From NCBI GenBank assembly GCA_937910975.1, contig CALEMZ010000198.1, positions 1 to 10,261 of the forward strand: a stretch of 10,261 nt of DNA, in the 5' to 3' direction. Position numbers and translations under genes: made by a program. The notes beneath the pieces are model-generated. The model made no database searches. It was not told the origin of the DNA and saw only the letters and a list, made by a program, of their open reading frames with translations. Source of the DNA: an uncultured Pseudorhodobacter sp. (GTDB lineage Bacteria; Pseudomonadota; Alphaproteobacteria; Rhodobacterales; Rhodobacteraceae). Below are positions 1 through 7,110 of this stretch, piece after piece; position 1 is the stretch's first letter; every line of letters starts with the position of its first letter.

Positions 1-97
1 CACGGTCAGTTCCCCGTGCGTGATCGCGGTCGAGACCACGGCGTCGGGGTGACGCAGTTCCAGATGGGTGGCAAGCTCACTCAGGGGCTTCGGTCAT
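1..97 (-). pseudogene. nuoC: NADH-quinone oxidoreductase subunit C, 5' end, frameshifted (partial)
   Basis: NuoC is a peripheral-arm subunit of complex I, next to NuoD. Only about the first 30 codons are present; the gene runs off the window at position 1. The ATG at 97-95 has a good ribosome binding site (GGGGAG, 6 nt upstream), yet that frame reads MTEAPE and then stops. The +1-shifted frame is open to the window edge and reads ELATHLELRHPDAVV, then HGELTV, as expected for a NuoC N-terminus. Removing one C from the CCCC run (plus-strand G4 at 84-87) would restore MTEALSELATHLELRHP. The gene is therefore either broken or carries a one-base sequence error. An alternative non-ATG start within the open frame (CTG or GTG) is possible but has no comparable ribosome binding site. 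The identity follows from the nuoA-nuoB-nuoC order and the visible residues; too little is present to judge the rest. Confidence 0.72.
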
Positions 98-103
98 ATC
101 GTT

Positions 104-109
104 CTCCCC
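104..109 (-). promoter_or_regulatory. Ribosome binding site of nuoC
   Basis: GGGGAG lies 6 nt before the ATG at 97 and overlaps the nuoB stop codon (TAG, 111-109). It marks ATG 97 as the intended nuoC start, which is what exposes the frameshift five codons later. Confidence 0.6.
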
Positions 110-642
110 TAGCGGATAAGCGTGCCGGTACGGCGGATTTTGCGCTGCAATTGTAAGATGCCATAGAGCAGGGCCTCTGCTGAAGGCGGGCAGCCCGGCA
201 CATAGATATCAACCGGAACGATCCTGTCGCAACCGCGCACCACCGAATAGCTATAGTGGTAATAGCCTCCGCCATTGGCGCAAGACCCCATGGAAATCAC
301 ATAGCGCGGCTCTGGCATCTGGTCATAGACCTTGCGCAGCGCCGGAGCCATCTTATTGGTCAGCGTGCCGGCCACGATCATCACATCCGACTGGCGCGGA
401 GAGGCGCGCGGCGCAAAGCCAAAACGCTCCACATCATAGCGCGGCATGGCTGCGTGCATCATTTCCACCGCACAGCAGGCCAGACCAAAGGTCATCCAGT
501 GCAGCGAACCCGTGCGCGCCCAGTTGATGATGTCCTCGGTCGAGGTCAGCAAAAATCCCTTGTCTTGCAACTCGGCATTCAGCGTTTGGGTTGCGACCTC
601 AAGATCGGCCCCAGCCGTATTGGCACCGGACATCACTCCCAT
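109..642 (-). CDS. nuoB: NADH-quinone oxidoreductase subunit B
   Basis: NuoB is the complex I subunit that binds iron-sulfur cluster N2, the last electron carrier before quinone, in the arm joining the membrane domain. From the chosen start it is 177 aa, the usual length. The four N2 ligands are visible: the tandem Cys56-Cys57 in LACCAVEMM, Cys121 in MGSCANGGG and Cys151 in VPGCPPSAEALL. The block from about residue 78 (APRASPRQSD) to the end is close to textbook NuoB. Three in-frame ATGs are possible. The one at 642 (MGVMSGANTAG) has AGGGGG 7 nt upstream. The one at 633 (MSGANTAG) shares one base with the nuoA stop as TGATG. The one at 663 would lie deeper inside nuoA. I prefer 642. The gene ends 11 nt before nuoC and is translated with nuoA. 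Confidence 0.95.
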   Translation of the reverse strand: MGVMSGANTAGADLEVATQTLNAELQDKGFLLTSTEDIINWARTGSLHWMTFGLACCAVEMMHAAMPRYDVERFGFAPRASPRQSDVMIVAGTLTNKMAPALRKVYDQMPEPRYVISMGSCANGGGYYHYSYSVVRGCDRIVPVDIYVPGCPPSAEALLYGILQLQRKIRRTGTLIR

Positions 643-998
643 TCGAGCGCCCCCTTCTTCCATTCATAGGCAAAGCCAACCGTCAGCACCGCCAGAAACA
701 CGATCATCGACCAAAACGCTGTCATGCTGATCTCACCAAAGGCCACGGCCCATGGGAACAGGAAGGCAACCTCCAGATCGAAAATGATGAAAAGGATGGC
801 GACGAGGTAGAAGCGCACATCGAATTTCATGCGCGCGTCATCAAAGGCGTTGAAGCCACATTCATAGGCCGACACTTTTTCCGGGTCGGGACGACGCACG
901 GCAAGCACCACAGCCGCAAGAATCAGGACAAGCCCAAGACCGATCGCAATGATCAAAAAGATGATGATGGGCAGGTATTCCCGGAGAAGTAGGTCCAC
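633..998 (-). CDS. nuoA: NADH-quinone oxidoreductase subunit A
   Basis: NuoA is a small membrane subunit of complex I at the quinone-site junction. The 121-aa protein shows three hydrophobic segments, about residues 9-34, 61-83 and 91-110, the usual NuoA topology. The conserved loop between helices 1 and 2 is present: YECGF at about 45-49, then KFDVRFYLVAILFIIFDLEV, including the Cys of the E-C-G motif and the acidic FDLE. The start is a GTG (998-996) with GGAG 6-7 nt upstream and no better ATG. Its stop (TGA, 635-633) overlaps the start region of nuoB. It is the first gene of the nuo operon; a candidate promoter lies about 70-95 nt upstream. Confidence 0.96.
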   Translation of the reverse strand: MDLLLREYLPIIIFLIIAIGLGLVLILAAVVLAVRRPDPEKVSAYECGFNAFDDARMKFDVRFYLVAILFIIFDLEVAFLFPWAVAFGEISMTAFWSMIVFLAVLTVGFAYEWKKGALEWE

Positions 999-1065
999 AA
1001 GATGCTCCTATCGCTGGCGGCATGCGGGCTTCGACCCCGATTGGGGCAGATGCACCTCTTGGCTT

Positions 1066-1094
1066 CGTTTACTCCTCCCCCCCTCCGGGGTCAA
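1066..1094 (-). promoter_or_regulatory. Candidate sigma-70-type promoter of the nuo operon
   Basis: On the minus strand TTGACC (1094-1089, 5 of 6 to the -35 consensus) is followed after 17 nt by TAAACG (1071-1066, 3 of 6 to the -10). A start near 1058 would give a leader of about 60 nt containing a small CCCC-GATT-GGGG hairpin at 1035-1046. The spacing is ideal but the -10 is weak. The 190-bp gap from 999 to 1188 holds nothing else I can identify apart from the hairpins next to the liuC stop. Confidence 0.35.
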
Positions 1095-1155
1095 CCGAAG
1101 GCGGCAGGAAACATGCCGTTTTAACTCGTGTAATTGTCGCATCAAGAAAACCATA

Positions 1156-1186
1156 CCGCGACGCGGTGAGGGGCGCATTTTCGCCC
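1156..1186 (-). terminator. Weak candidate terminator after liuC
   Basis: Just after the liuC stop (1191-1189) the minus strand can fold GGGCG/CGCCC (1186-1182 with 1175-1171, 6-nt loop). A second near-palindrome, CCGCG-T-CGCGG at 1166-1156, is followed by TATGGTTTTCTT. The T-run is interrupted and the stems are short, so this is a weak intrinsic terminator at best. Read-through into nuo is possible. Confidence 0.25.
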
Positions 1187-1188
1187 GA

Positions 1189-1974
1189 TCACAAGGCCCA
1201 ATCTGGTTTGCGCTTATCAAAGAAAGCATTGATGCCAATTTGGGCCTCAGGGCTTTCCCAGCGGGTGACAAGGGCTGCGATGCTCGCCTCGATCTGGGCC
1301 GCATCGGGCATTGGCGCAAGCAGGCGGATTAAGGCCTTAGCCTCGGCCACCGCACCGGGGGCGCAGGACAGATAGGGTTTCACCTCGTCCTCCACCGCCG
1401 CATCGAGGTCTTCGGGCCGGACAACACGGGCGAGCAGGTTCAGCCGCATCGCCTCATCGGCATCAAACAGCCGGGCCGAGGCAAAAACGCGCCGCGCCTT
1501 TGCCGCCCCCATCCGCGCCACCACATAAGGCCCGATGGTCGCAGGGATCAGGCCCAGCCGGGTTTCCGTCAGGCCAAAACGCGCCTCCGGCACGCCAATC
1601 GCCACATCACAGACCGACATCATGCCAACCCCGCCGCCATAGGCCTGGCCCTGCACCCGCCCAATCAGCGGCTTTGGCAGGTTGTTGAGCGCGGCCAGCA
1701 TCATCGCAAGCTTGCGGGCCTCTGCTGCCCGCGTGGGGCCATCGGCTGCCATTTGCTCACGCATCCAGCCCAGATCGCCGCCTGCGCAAAAGCTGTCGCC
1801 TGCCGCTGCCAGCACCACGACACGCACCGTAGGGTCTGCGCCCAAAGCCTGCGCCGCCTGCGTCAGTTCCGCGATCATCAAAGCCGAAAGCGCGTTGCGC
1901 TTTTCAGGGCGGTTAAGCGTAAGAATGGCCACCCCGCGCGCATCGGTTTGAACTGTAATCGTTTGATAGATCAT
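1189..1974 (-). CDS. liuC: Enoyl-CoA hydratase/isomerase family protein, probable 3-methylglutaconyl-CoA hydratase
   Basis: A 261-aa crotonase-fold protein. In this operon its likely job is to hydrate 3-methylglutaconyl-CoA to HMG-CoA, the step between the MccA/MccB carboxylase and HMG-CoA lyase. Crotonase hallmarks are visible. LTLNRPEKRNAL (18-29) and FCAGGDL (62-68) form part of the oxyanion hole and CoA site. GQAYGGGVGMMSVCD (109-123) supplies the second oxyanion-hole glycine. TETRLGLIPATI (136-147) carries the single catalytic acid candidate, Glu137. The position usually holding the second glutamate of classical enoyl-CoA hydratase is a glycine here (GGGVG), a pattern I associate with LiuC-type hydratases. 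The C-terminus (RKPDWAL) is complete. The ATG at 1974 overlaps the mvaB stop as ATGA and has only a weak ribosome binding site, so translation is likely coupled. The fold is secure; the exact substrate is inferred from the operon. Confidence 0.88.
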   Translation of the reverse strand: MIYQTITVQTDARGVAILTLNRPEKRNALSALMIAELTQAAQALGADPTVRVVVLAAAGDSFCAGGDLGWMREQMAADGPTRAAEARKLAMMLAALNNLPKPLIGRVQGQAYGGGVGMMSVCDVAIGVPEARFGLTETRLGLIPATIGPYVVARMGAAKARRVFASARLFDADEAMRLNLLARVVRPEDLDAAVEDEVKPYLSCAPGAVAEAKALIRLLAPMPDAAQIEASIAALVTRWESPEAQIGINAFFDKRKPDWAL

Positions 1975-2852
1975 GGTTTTGTTCCGATCTGTGTCGCGTC
2001 TTGTCCGCGCATCTTGCGCGCCATCTCTGCCGCCTGCGCCAATAGTGCATGGTCAAGCCCGGTGCTATACCCCAGCCCTTCCAGATAGCGCGCCACGCTT
2101 TCCGTCGCCACGTTGCCCGCCGCCCCCGGCGCATAGGGGCAGCCGCCCAAGCCCCCCACGGCGGCATCAAACACCCGCAGCCCATGGCCCAGCGAAACGC
2201 CGATATTGTCCAGCGCGCGGCCGTTGGTATCGTGGTAATGCCCCGCAAGGCGATCCGTCGGCATCTCATCCAGCACCGCTTGCAGCATCGCGTCGATACG
2301 CTCCGGCGTGGCCTGCCCGATAGTATCGCCAAGGCTAACCTCATGGCAGCCCATGTCACGCAGTGCCGCCACAACCCTTGCCACCGCCCCCGGCGCCACC
2401 CGCCCGTCATAGGGGCAATCGGTCACGCAAGACACATAACCGCGCAGCCGCACCCCATCGCGCAAGGCGGCCTCGGCCACCGGCGCGAAGCGCGCAAGGC
2501 TTTCGGCAATCATGGCGTTCAGATTGGCTTTGGAAAACCCTTCTGAGGCGGCGCCAAAGATAGCCACCTCATCGGCACCCGCGACGCGGGCCGCCTCATA
2601 TCCCTTCATGTTTGGCGTCAGCGCGCCGTAAATCACGCCCGGATTGCGGGTCATCGCCGCCATCACCTGCGCGCTGTCGGCCATCTGCGGCACCCATTTC
2701 GGCGAGACGAAACTTGCCACCTCAATCCGCCGAAACCCCGCGCGCGACAAAAGATCAATCAGCGCAAGCTTTTCGGCCAGAGGGATCAGCCGCGCCTCAT
2801 TTTGTAAGCCGTCGCGCGGACCAACCTCATAAACTTCAACGTAATTTTCCAT
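1971..2852 (-). CDS. mvaB: Hydroxymethylglutaryl-CoA lyase
   Basis: Also called liuE. It splits HMG-CoA into acetyl-CoA and acetoacetate, the last CoA step of leucine degradation. The 293-aa length is normal for bacterial HMG-CoA lyase, a divalent-metal TIM barrel. Visible hallmarks: VGPRDGLQNE at 10-19 with the catalytic Arg13 and metal-binding Asp14; EVASFVSPKWVPQMAD at 44-59 with Glu44; the histidines of GHYHDTNG (His205, His207); and the signature GGLGGCPYAPGAAGN at 233-247 with the mobile-loop Cys238 and Asn247. The ATG at 2852 has GGAGG about 8 nt upstream and lies one base after the GST stop (TGAGATG). The reading frame stays open further upstream, but that stretch lies inside the GST gene and is not HMG-CoA-lyase-like. 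The 3' end overlaps liuC by four bases. Confidence 0.96.
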   Translation of the reverse strand: MENYVEVYEVGPRDGLQNEARLIPLAEKLALIDLLSRAGFRRIEVASFVSPKWVPQMADSAQVMAAMTRNPGVIYGALTPNMKGYEAARVAGADEVAIFGAASEGFSKANLNAMIAESLARFAPVAEAALRDGVRLRGYVSCVTDCPYDGRVAPGAVARVVAALRDMGCHEVSLGDTIGQATPERIDAMLQAVLDEMPTDRLAGHYHDTNGRALDNIGVSLGHGLRVFDAAVGGLGGCPYAPGAAGNVATESVARYLEGLGYSTGLDHALLAQAAEMARKMRGQDATQIGTKP

Positions 2853-2853
2853 C

Positions 2854-3498
2854 TCAGACCTCCGGCGCGGCATAGAATTCACGGGTATAGATCTGGGCCG
2901 GGCCATCTTGCACCAAGGCGCGCTGAAACGCGGGCCGGGCCATAAGCCGGGCCAGATAGGCCCGCGCGCCCTCGGACAGTTCAGTGAACCGCGCCCCGAG
3001 ATACAACCCATAGCCGCACTGCACATCCGCCGCTGAAAACCCGCCCGCCAGCAAAAACCCCGCCCCCGCCTGCGCCGCCACAGCCTCAAGGCATTTGGCC
3101 AAGCGCTTTGCCTCCAGCCGCATGACGGTGGGCGAACGCATGTGGTCCTCGCGCAGAACAATGTGATGCTGGGTCAGATTGGCCAGATGCTGGCCGATGG
3201 TTTCGCCAAAATGCAGCCATTCAAGGAAATCCGCCCGCTCCGCATCCCCTAAAGCGCGGGTCAGATGCGGCGCGCGGCTTTCAGTCAGATATTCGGCCAT
3301 CGCGCCACTTTCAAACATCGCACGACCGTCCACCTCCAGTGCTGGCACACGACCTGCGGGTGACAACGCCAAAAACGCAGGCGCGCGCAGCGAATTGTCA
3401 AAGCTGTGCGGCACAAGTTCAAACTCCGCCCCGATCTCATGCAGCAACCACAGCACCCGAAAAGACCGGGCTTGGGCCACATGATGCAGGCGGATCAC
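2854..3498 (-). CDS. Glutathione S-transferase family protein
   Basis: A 214-aa protein with the two-domain GST plan. The N-terminal thioredoxin fold spans about 1-77, with GRVPALEVDGR (49-59) holding the cis-proline Pro52, and ESGAMAEYL (63-71) holding the conserved Glu63-Ser64 pair that contacts the gamma-glutamyl part of glutathione. The C-terminal helical domain spans about 85-205. The catalytic residue is probably Ser12 in VAQARSFRVLW, although the usual nearby S-P-[FY] motif is changed, so activity on glutathione is not certain. The substrate is unknown. The start is a GTG (3498-3496) overlapping the mccA stop as GTGA, with a strong GGAGGAGG just upstream. The gene lies between mccA and mvaB, so it is co-expressed with leucine catabolism. 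A role in clearing a reactive acyl-CoA or aldehyde by-product is only a guess. Confidence 0.88.
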   Translation of the reverse strand: MIRLHHVAQARSFRVLWLLHEIGAEFELVPHSFDNSLRAPAFLALSPAGRVPALEVDGRAMFESGAMAEYLTESRAPHLTRALGDAERADFLEWLHFGETIGQHLANLTQHHIVLREDHMRSPTVMRLEAKRLAKCLEAVAAQAGAGFLLAGGFSAADVQCGYGLYLGARFTELSEGARAYLARLMARPAFQRALVQDGPAQIYTREFYAAPEV

Positions 3499-5429
3499 GC
3501 CTCCTCCTCCAGCAAGATCAGCGCCGCCCCGGCCTCCACCTGCTGACCGGCCTCGGCCAGCACCTGCCCGACAATCCCGTCACGGGCTGCTGTCAACGTA
3601 TGCTCCATTTTCATCGCCTCCAGCACGGCCAGACGGTCCCCCGCCACCACCGCTTGCCCCGGCACCACAAAGACCGCCTTCACCAAACCCGGCATCGGTG
3701 AGAGTGTGGCATTGGTCGGCCCCGCCCCCATGACGTCGCGGGCCAGCGCGTCCAACAGTGTAAAGGAAAATGCACCCTCACGGGCAAAGACATGGATCGC
3801 CCCCGCCGCCTTTTGCACCGGGATCATGGGCGCGCCGTCAATGCGCCACTGCCCCGCGACCCGCCGCCCGCAAAGCTCCGTCTCGCCAAGACGCACCAAG
3901 GCATGATCGGCCGCCAAGACGGCAAGTTGCGCTTCGACCGCTGCGCCCTGATGCAGCAAGGACATATTGCGCCGCAAGGGCGACCAAAGCGAAAATCCGA
4001 TATTTGGCCCCTCCGGCAGGTTTGCTGCCGCCAGAACCGCAAGCGCCCTTACCGCATCCGAGGCTTGCGGCTGCACTGTCAGCGCGGCCAGATCCCGCTC
4101 GATCAACCCGGTATCCACATCGCCCCGGCCAAAGCCTTCATGCCGCGCCAAGGCACCCAGAAAGGCGAGGTTGGTGACAGAGCCTGCCACTTGCGTCCCC
4201 TCCAGCGCCCGACTGAGCTTGGAGAGGGCAATCGCGCGCGTGTGCCCATGCACGATGATTTTGGCGATCATCGGGTCATACCACGGGCTGATACTGTCGC
4301 CGGGGCGCACGCCACTATCGGCGCGGGCATCCGCCGGAAATTGCAGATGGTCCAGCCGCCCCGTGGCGGGCAAGAACCCGGCAGGCACATCCTCGGCATA
4401 AAGCCGGGCCTCAAAGGCATGGCCGTTGATCGACAGGTCTTCCTGGCGCAGGGGCAGGCTTTCGCCGCTTGCAACGCGCAGTTGCCATTCCACCAGATCG
4501 ACACCCGTAATCGCTTCGGTGACGGGATGTTCCACTTGCAGGCGCGTGTTCATCTCCATGAACCAGAAACGATCGGCGCGTAGGCCTTCGCTGGCATCCA
4601 CGATAAATTCGATCGTGCCAGCCCCCTTATAGCCAATGGCGCGGGCAGCTTTCACCGCCGCATCGCCCATCGCCGCGCGCATTTCAGGCGGCATATCGGG
4701 TGCTGGGGCCTCTTCTATCACCTTTTGGTGGCGGCGTTGCAGGCTGCAATCGCGCTCAAAAAGATGAACCGCATCATGGCCATCGCCAAAAACCTGCACC
4801 TCGATGTGGCGCGGCTTATCGACGTATTTCTCGATCAGCACCGCGTCATTGCCAAAGGCGGTTGCGGCCTCGCCCTTGGCACTGGCCAGCGCGTCGGCAA
4901 AATCAGCGGGGCGCGCGACCTTGCGCATCCCCTTGCCGCCGCCACCCGCCACGGCCTTGATGAGAACGGGATAGGTAACTTTCTCGGCCTCAGCCGCCAG
5001 AACGGCGGGGTCTTGGTTTTCGCCCAAATAGCCGGGCACCACGGGAACCCCCGCCGCCTGCATCTGCTTTTTGGCAGCATCCTTGAGCCCCATAGCGCGG
5101 ATCGCAGCTGCCGAAGGGCCGATGAAGACCAATCCCGCCGCCGCAACCGCATCGACAAAATCGGGGTTTTCCGAAAGGAAGCCATAGCCGGGATGGATGG
5201 CCTGCGCGCCGCTTGCCTTTGCCGCCGCGATAATCACATCACCGCGCAGATAGCTATCCTTTGGGGCGGACCCACCGATATGCACCGCCTCATCGGCCAT
5301 GGCCACATGTTTTGCGCGCGCATCGGCATCGGAATAGACCGCGACTGTGGCCACGCCCAGTTTGCGCGCAGTTTCCATGATGCGGCAGGCGATTTCACCG
5401 CGATTGGCAATCAGGATTTTGTCGAACAT
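3495..5429 (-). CDS. mccA: Methylcrotonyl-CoA carboxylase, biotin-containing alpha subunit
   Basis: Also called liuD. It carboxylates its own biotin with ATP and bicarbonate and hands the carboxyl group to MccB for 3-methylcrotonyl-CoA. Domains in the 644-aa chain: biotin carboxylase N-terminal domain from MFDKILIANRGEIACRI (1-17) to about 112; ATP-grasp domain about 115-325, with the glycine-rich loop AGGGGKGM (161-168), ERDCSLQRRHQKVIEEAP (225-242) and MEMNTRLQVEHPVTE (291-305); C-terminal biotin carboxylase domain about 336-445; a linker; and a biotinyl domain from about 570 with EAMKMEH carrying the biotinylated Lys607. Length and order match acyl-CoA carboxylase alpha chains. The operon partner and HMG-CoA lyase neighbour favour methylcrotonyl-CoA over propionyl-CoA. 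The ATG at 5429 lacks a good ribosome binding site, and a strong hairpin ends 27 nt upstream, so initiation may be regulated or weak. It overlaps the GST gene by four bases. Confidence 0.96.
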   Translation of the reverse strand: MFDKILIANRGEIACRIMETARKLGVATVAVYSDADARAKHVAMADEAVHIGGSAPKDSYLRGDVIIAAAKASGAQAIHPGYGFLSENPDFVDAVAAAGLVFIGPSAAAIRAMGLKDAAKKQMQAAGVPVVPGYLGENQDPAVLAAEAEKVTYPVLIKAVAGGGGKGMRKVARPADFADALASAKGEAATAFGNDAVLIEKYVDKPRHIEVQVFGDGHDAVHLFERDCSLQRRHQKVIEEAPAPDMPPEMRAAMGDAAVKAARAIGYKGAGTIEFIVDASEGLRADRFWFMEMNTRLQVEHPVTEAITGVDLVEWQLRVASGESLPLRQEDLSINGHAFEARLYAEDVPAGFLPATGRLDHLQFPADARADSGVRPGDSISPWYDPMIAKIIVHGHTRAIALSKLSRALEGTQVAGSVTNLAFLGALARHEGFGRGDVDTGLIERDLAALTVQPQASDAVRALAVLAAANLPEGPNIGFSLWSPLRRNMSLLHQGAAVEAQLAVLAADHALVRLGETELCGRRVAGQWRIDGAPMIPVQKAAGAIHVFAREGAFSFTLLDALARDVMGAGPTNATLSPMPGLVKAVFVVPGQAVVAGDRLAVLEAMKMEHTLTAARDGIVGQVLAEAGQQVEAGAALILLEEEA

Positions 5430-5455
5430 TTTACTGTCTCGCTGGTTGGAGAGCG

Positions 5456-5482
5456 CCGGGGGCCAGCCCCCGGACCCCCGGG
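5456..5482. repeat. GC-rich intergenic hairpin between mccB and mccA
   Basis: CCGGGGGC (5456-5463) and GCCCCCGG (5466-5473) form a perfect 8-bp palindrome with a 2-nt centre. A second CCCCCGGG follows at 5475-5482 and could pair with the first arm instead. The plus-strand text then runs GGATATTTAGGAATAGATGAA. From memory this resembles a hairpin plus 'GATATTT...GATGAA' tail that recurs between genes in Rhodobacterales, so it may be a dispersed intergenic repeat. It sits inside the operon, 27 nt before mccA. No U-run follows on the coding strand, so it is not a standard terminator; it may affect mRNA stability or mccA dosage. Confidence 0.6.
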
Positions 5483-5505
5483 ATATTTAGGAATAGATGA
5501 AAGGG

Positions 5506-7110
5506 CTACATGCGGAACAGGCCAAATTTTGTGGGCTCAATCGGGGCGTTTAGCGCGGCGGTAAGAGAGAGCGACAGGATTTGGCGGGTTTTGCGGGGGT
5601 CGATGATGCCATCATCCCAGAGGCGGGCGGAGGCATAAAGCGGGTGCGATTGCTCTTCAAACATATCGATGGTGGGTTGTTTGAAAGCGGCCTCCTCCTC
5701 GGCGGACCAAGTGCCGCCGGCGCGGTCGATGCCGTCGCGTTTGACCGTGGCCAGAACGCCTGCGGCCTGTGCGCCGCCCATGACGGAGATGCGGGAGTTG
5801 GGCCAGGTCCACAAGAAGCGGGGCGAATAGGCGCGGCCTGCCATGCCGTAATTGCCCGCCCCAAAGGAGCCGCCCAGCAGCATGGTGATCTTGGGCACAT
5901 TAGTGGTGGCAACGGCAGTAACCATTTTGGCCCCATGCCGCGCGATGCCTTCGTTTTCATATTTGCGTCCGACCATGAAGCCGGTGATGTTTTGCAAGAA
6001 AACCAGCGGGATATTGCGCTGGCTGCACAGTTCCACAAAATGCGCGCCTTTGACGGCGGCCTCGGAGAAAAGCACGCCGTTATTGGCGATGATACCCACC
6101 GGGCAGCCATTCACATGTGCGAAACCCGTGACCAGTGTTTCTCCAAAACGCGCCTTGAACTCATCAAAGCGGGAGCCGTCGACAACGCGCGCAATAACCT
6201 CGCGGATATCATAGGGGGTGCGTAGATCGGAGGGCACAAGGCCGAGGATTTCCTCGGGGTCATAGGTCGGGTCTTCTGCTGGTTGCCACTGCACCGTGGC
6301 GGGTTTGGCGCGATTGAGGTTGCCCACGGCGCGGCGCACGAGGGCCAGCGCATGGGCGTCATCCTCGGCCAGATAATCGGCCACGCCGGAAAGACGGGTG
6401 TGCACATCGCCGCCGCCGAGGTCTTCGGCGCTGACCACCTCGCCGGTTGCGGCTTTCACCAAGGGCGGGCCGGCAAGAAAGATCGTGCCTTGATCGCGCA
6501 CGATGATCGTCACATCGGACATCGCCGGCACATAAGCCCCGCCTGCGGTGCAAGAACCCATGACCACGGCGATTTGCGGGATGCCCCTGGCGGACATCCG
6601 GGCCTGATTGTAAAAGATGCGGCCAAAATGGTCGCGGTCGGGGAAAACCTCATCCTGGTTGGGCAGGTTCGCACCGCCACTATCCACAAGGTAGATGCAG
6701 GGCAGATGGTTTTCCTCGGCAATCTCCTGGGCGCGCAGGTGTTTCTTGACCGTCAACGGGTAATAGGTGCCGCCCTTCACGGTGGCATCATTGCAAACCA
6801 CCATCACCTCTTGGCCCATCACAAGGCCAATCCCTGCGATCAGCCCCGCACAGGGCGCGTCGCCGCCATAAAGCCCATGCGCCGCGGTGGCGCCGATTTC
6901 CAGAAACGGAGAACCCGGGTCCAGCAGGTTTGCCACCCGGCCACGCGGGGCCATCTTGCCGCGCCCGACATGGCGGGCGAGCGATTTCGCGCCCCCCCCG
7001 GCAGCGGCCAACCGAGCCGCCTCAGCCACGGCGTCCAACATCGCCAGATGGGCGGCGCGATTGGCGCGCGCGCCTTCGGTGTTGGGCAAAAACGAACTGT
7101 TCAGCCGCAT
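5506..7110 (-). CDS. mccB: Methylcrotonyl-CoA carboxylase, carboxyltransferase beta subunit
   Basis: Also called liuB. It transfers the carboxyl group from biotinylated MccA to 3-methylcrotonyl-CoA, giving 3-methylglutaconyl-CoA. The 534-aa length is typical. N-terminal carboxyltransferase half: LLDPGSPFLEIG (62-73), VVCNDATVKGGTYYPLTVKK (104-123) and the oxyanion-hole glycines of MGSCTAGGAYVPAMSD (184-199). C-terminal half: NITGFMVGRKYENEGIARHG (374-393) and LLGGSFGAGNYGMAGRAYSP (411-430). The end, PTKFGLFRM, is the usual MccB terminus. The ATG at 7110 shares one base with the stop of the DUF1311 gene (TGATG) behind a G7 stretch that can act as a ribosome binding site. The same frame is open to 7230, but that extension is antisense-like and lies within the DUF1311 gene. 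A 76-nt gap with a hairpin separates it from mccA. Confidence 0.96.
   Translation of the reverse strand: MRLNSSFLPNTEGARANRAAHLAMLDAVAEAARLAAAGGGAKSLARHVGRGKMAPRGRVANLLDPGSPFLEIGATAAHGLYGGDAPCAGLIAGIGLVMGQEVMVVCNDATVKGGTYYPLTVKKHLRAQEIAEENHLPCIYLVDSGGANLPNQDEVFPDRDHFGRIFYNQARMSARGIPQIAVVMGSCTAGGAYVPAMSDVTIIVRDQGTIFLAGPPLVKAATGEVVSAEDLGGGDVHTRLSGVADYLAEDDAHALALVRRAVGNLNRAKPATVQWQPAEDPTYDPEEILGLVPSDLRTPYDIREVIARVVDGSRFDEFKARFGETLVTGFAHVNGCPVGIIANNGVLFSEAAVKGAHFVELCSQRNIPLVFLQNITGFMVGRKYENEGIARHGAKMVTAVATTNVPKITMLLGGSFGAGNYGMAGRAYSPRFLWTWPNSRISVMGGAQAAGVLATVKRDGIDRAGGTWSAEEEAAFKQPTIDMFEEQSHPLYASARLWDDGIIDPRKTRQILSLSLTAALNAPIEPTKFGLFRM

Noticed and set aside
949..1375. Plus-strand open frames across the nuoA/liuC gap
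   Set aside because: They run antisense into nuoA and liuC and have no recognisable protein; nothing supports a gene in this gap.
2853..3161. Upstream extension of the mvaB frame
   Set aside because: It lies wholly within the GST gene in another frame and has no HMG-CoA-lyase similarity. The ATG at 2852 has a good ribosome binding site.
4725..5564. 279-codon plus-strand open frame opposite mccA
   Set aside because: It is antisense to the conserved biotin carboxylase region, with composition typical of a GC-rich shadow frame and no recognisable domain.
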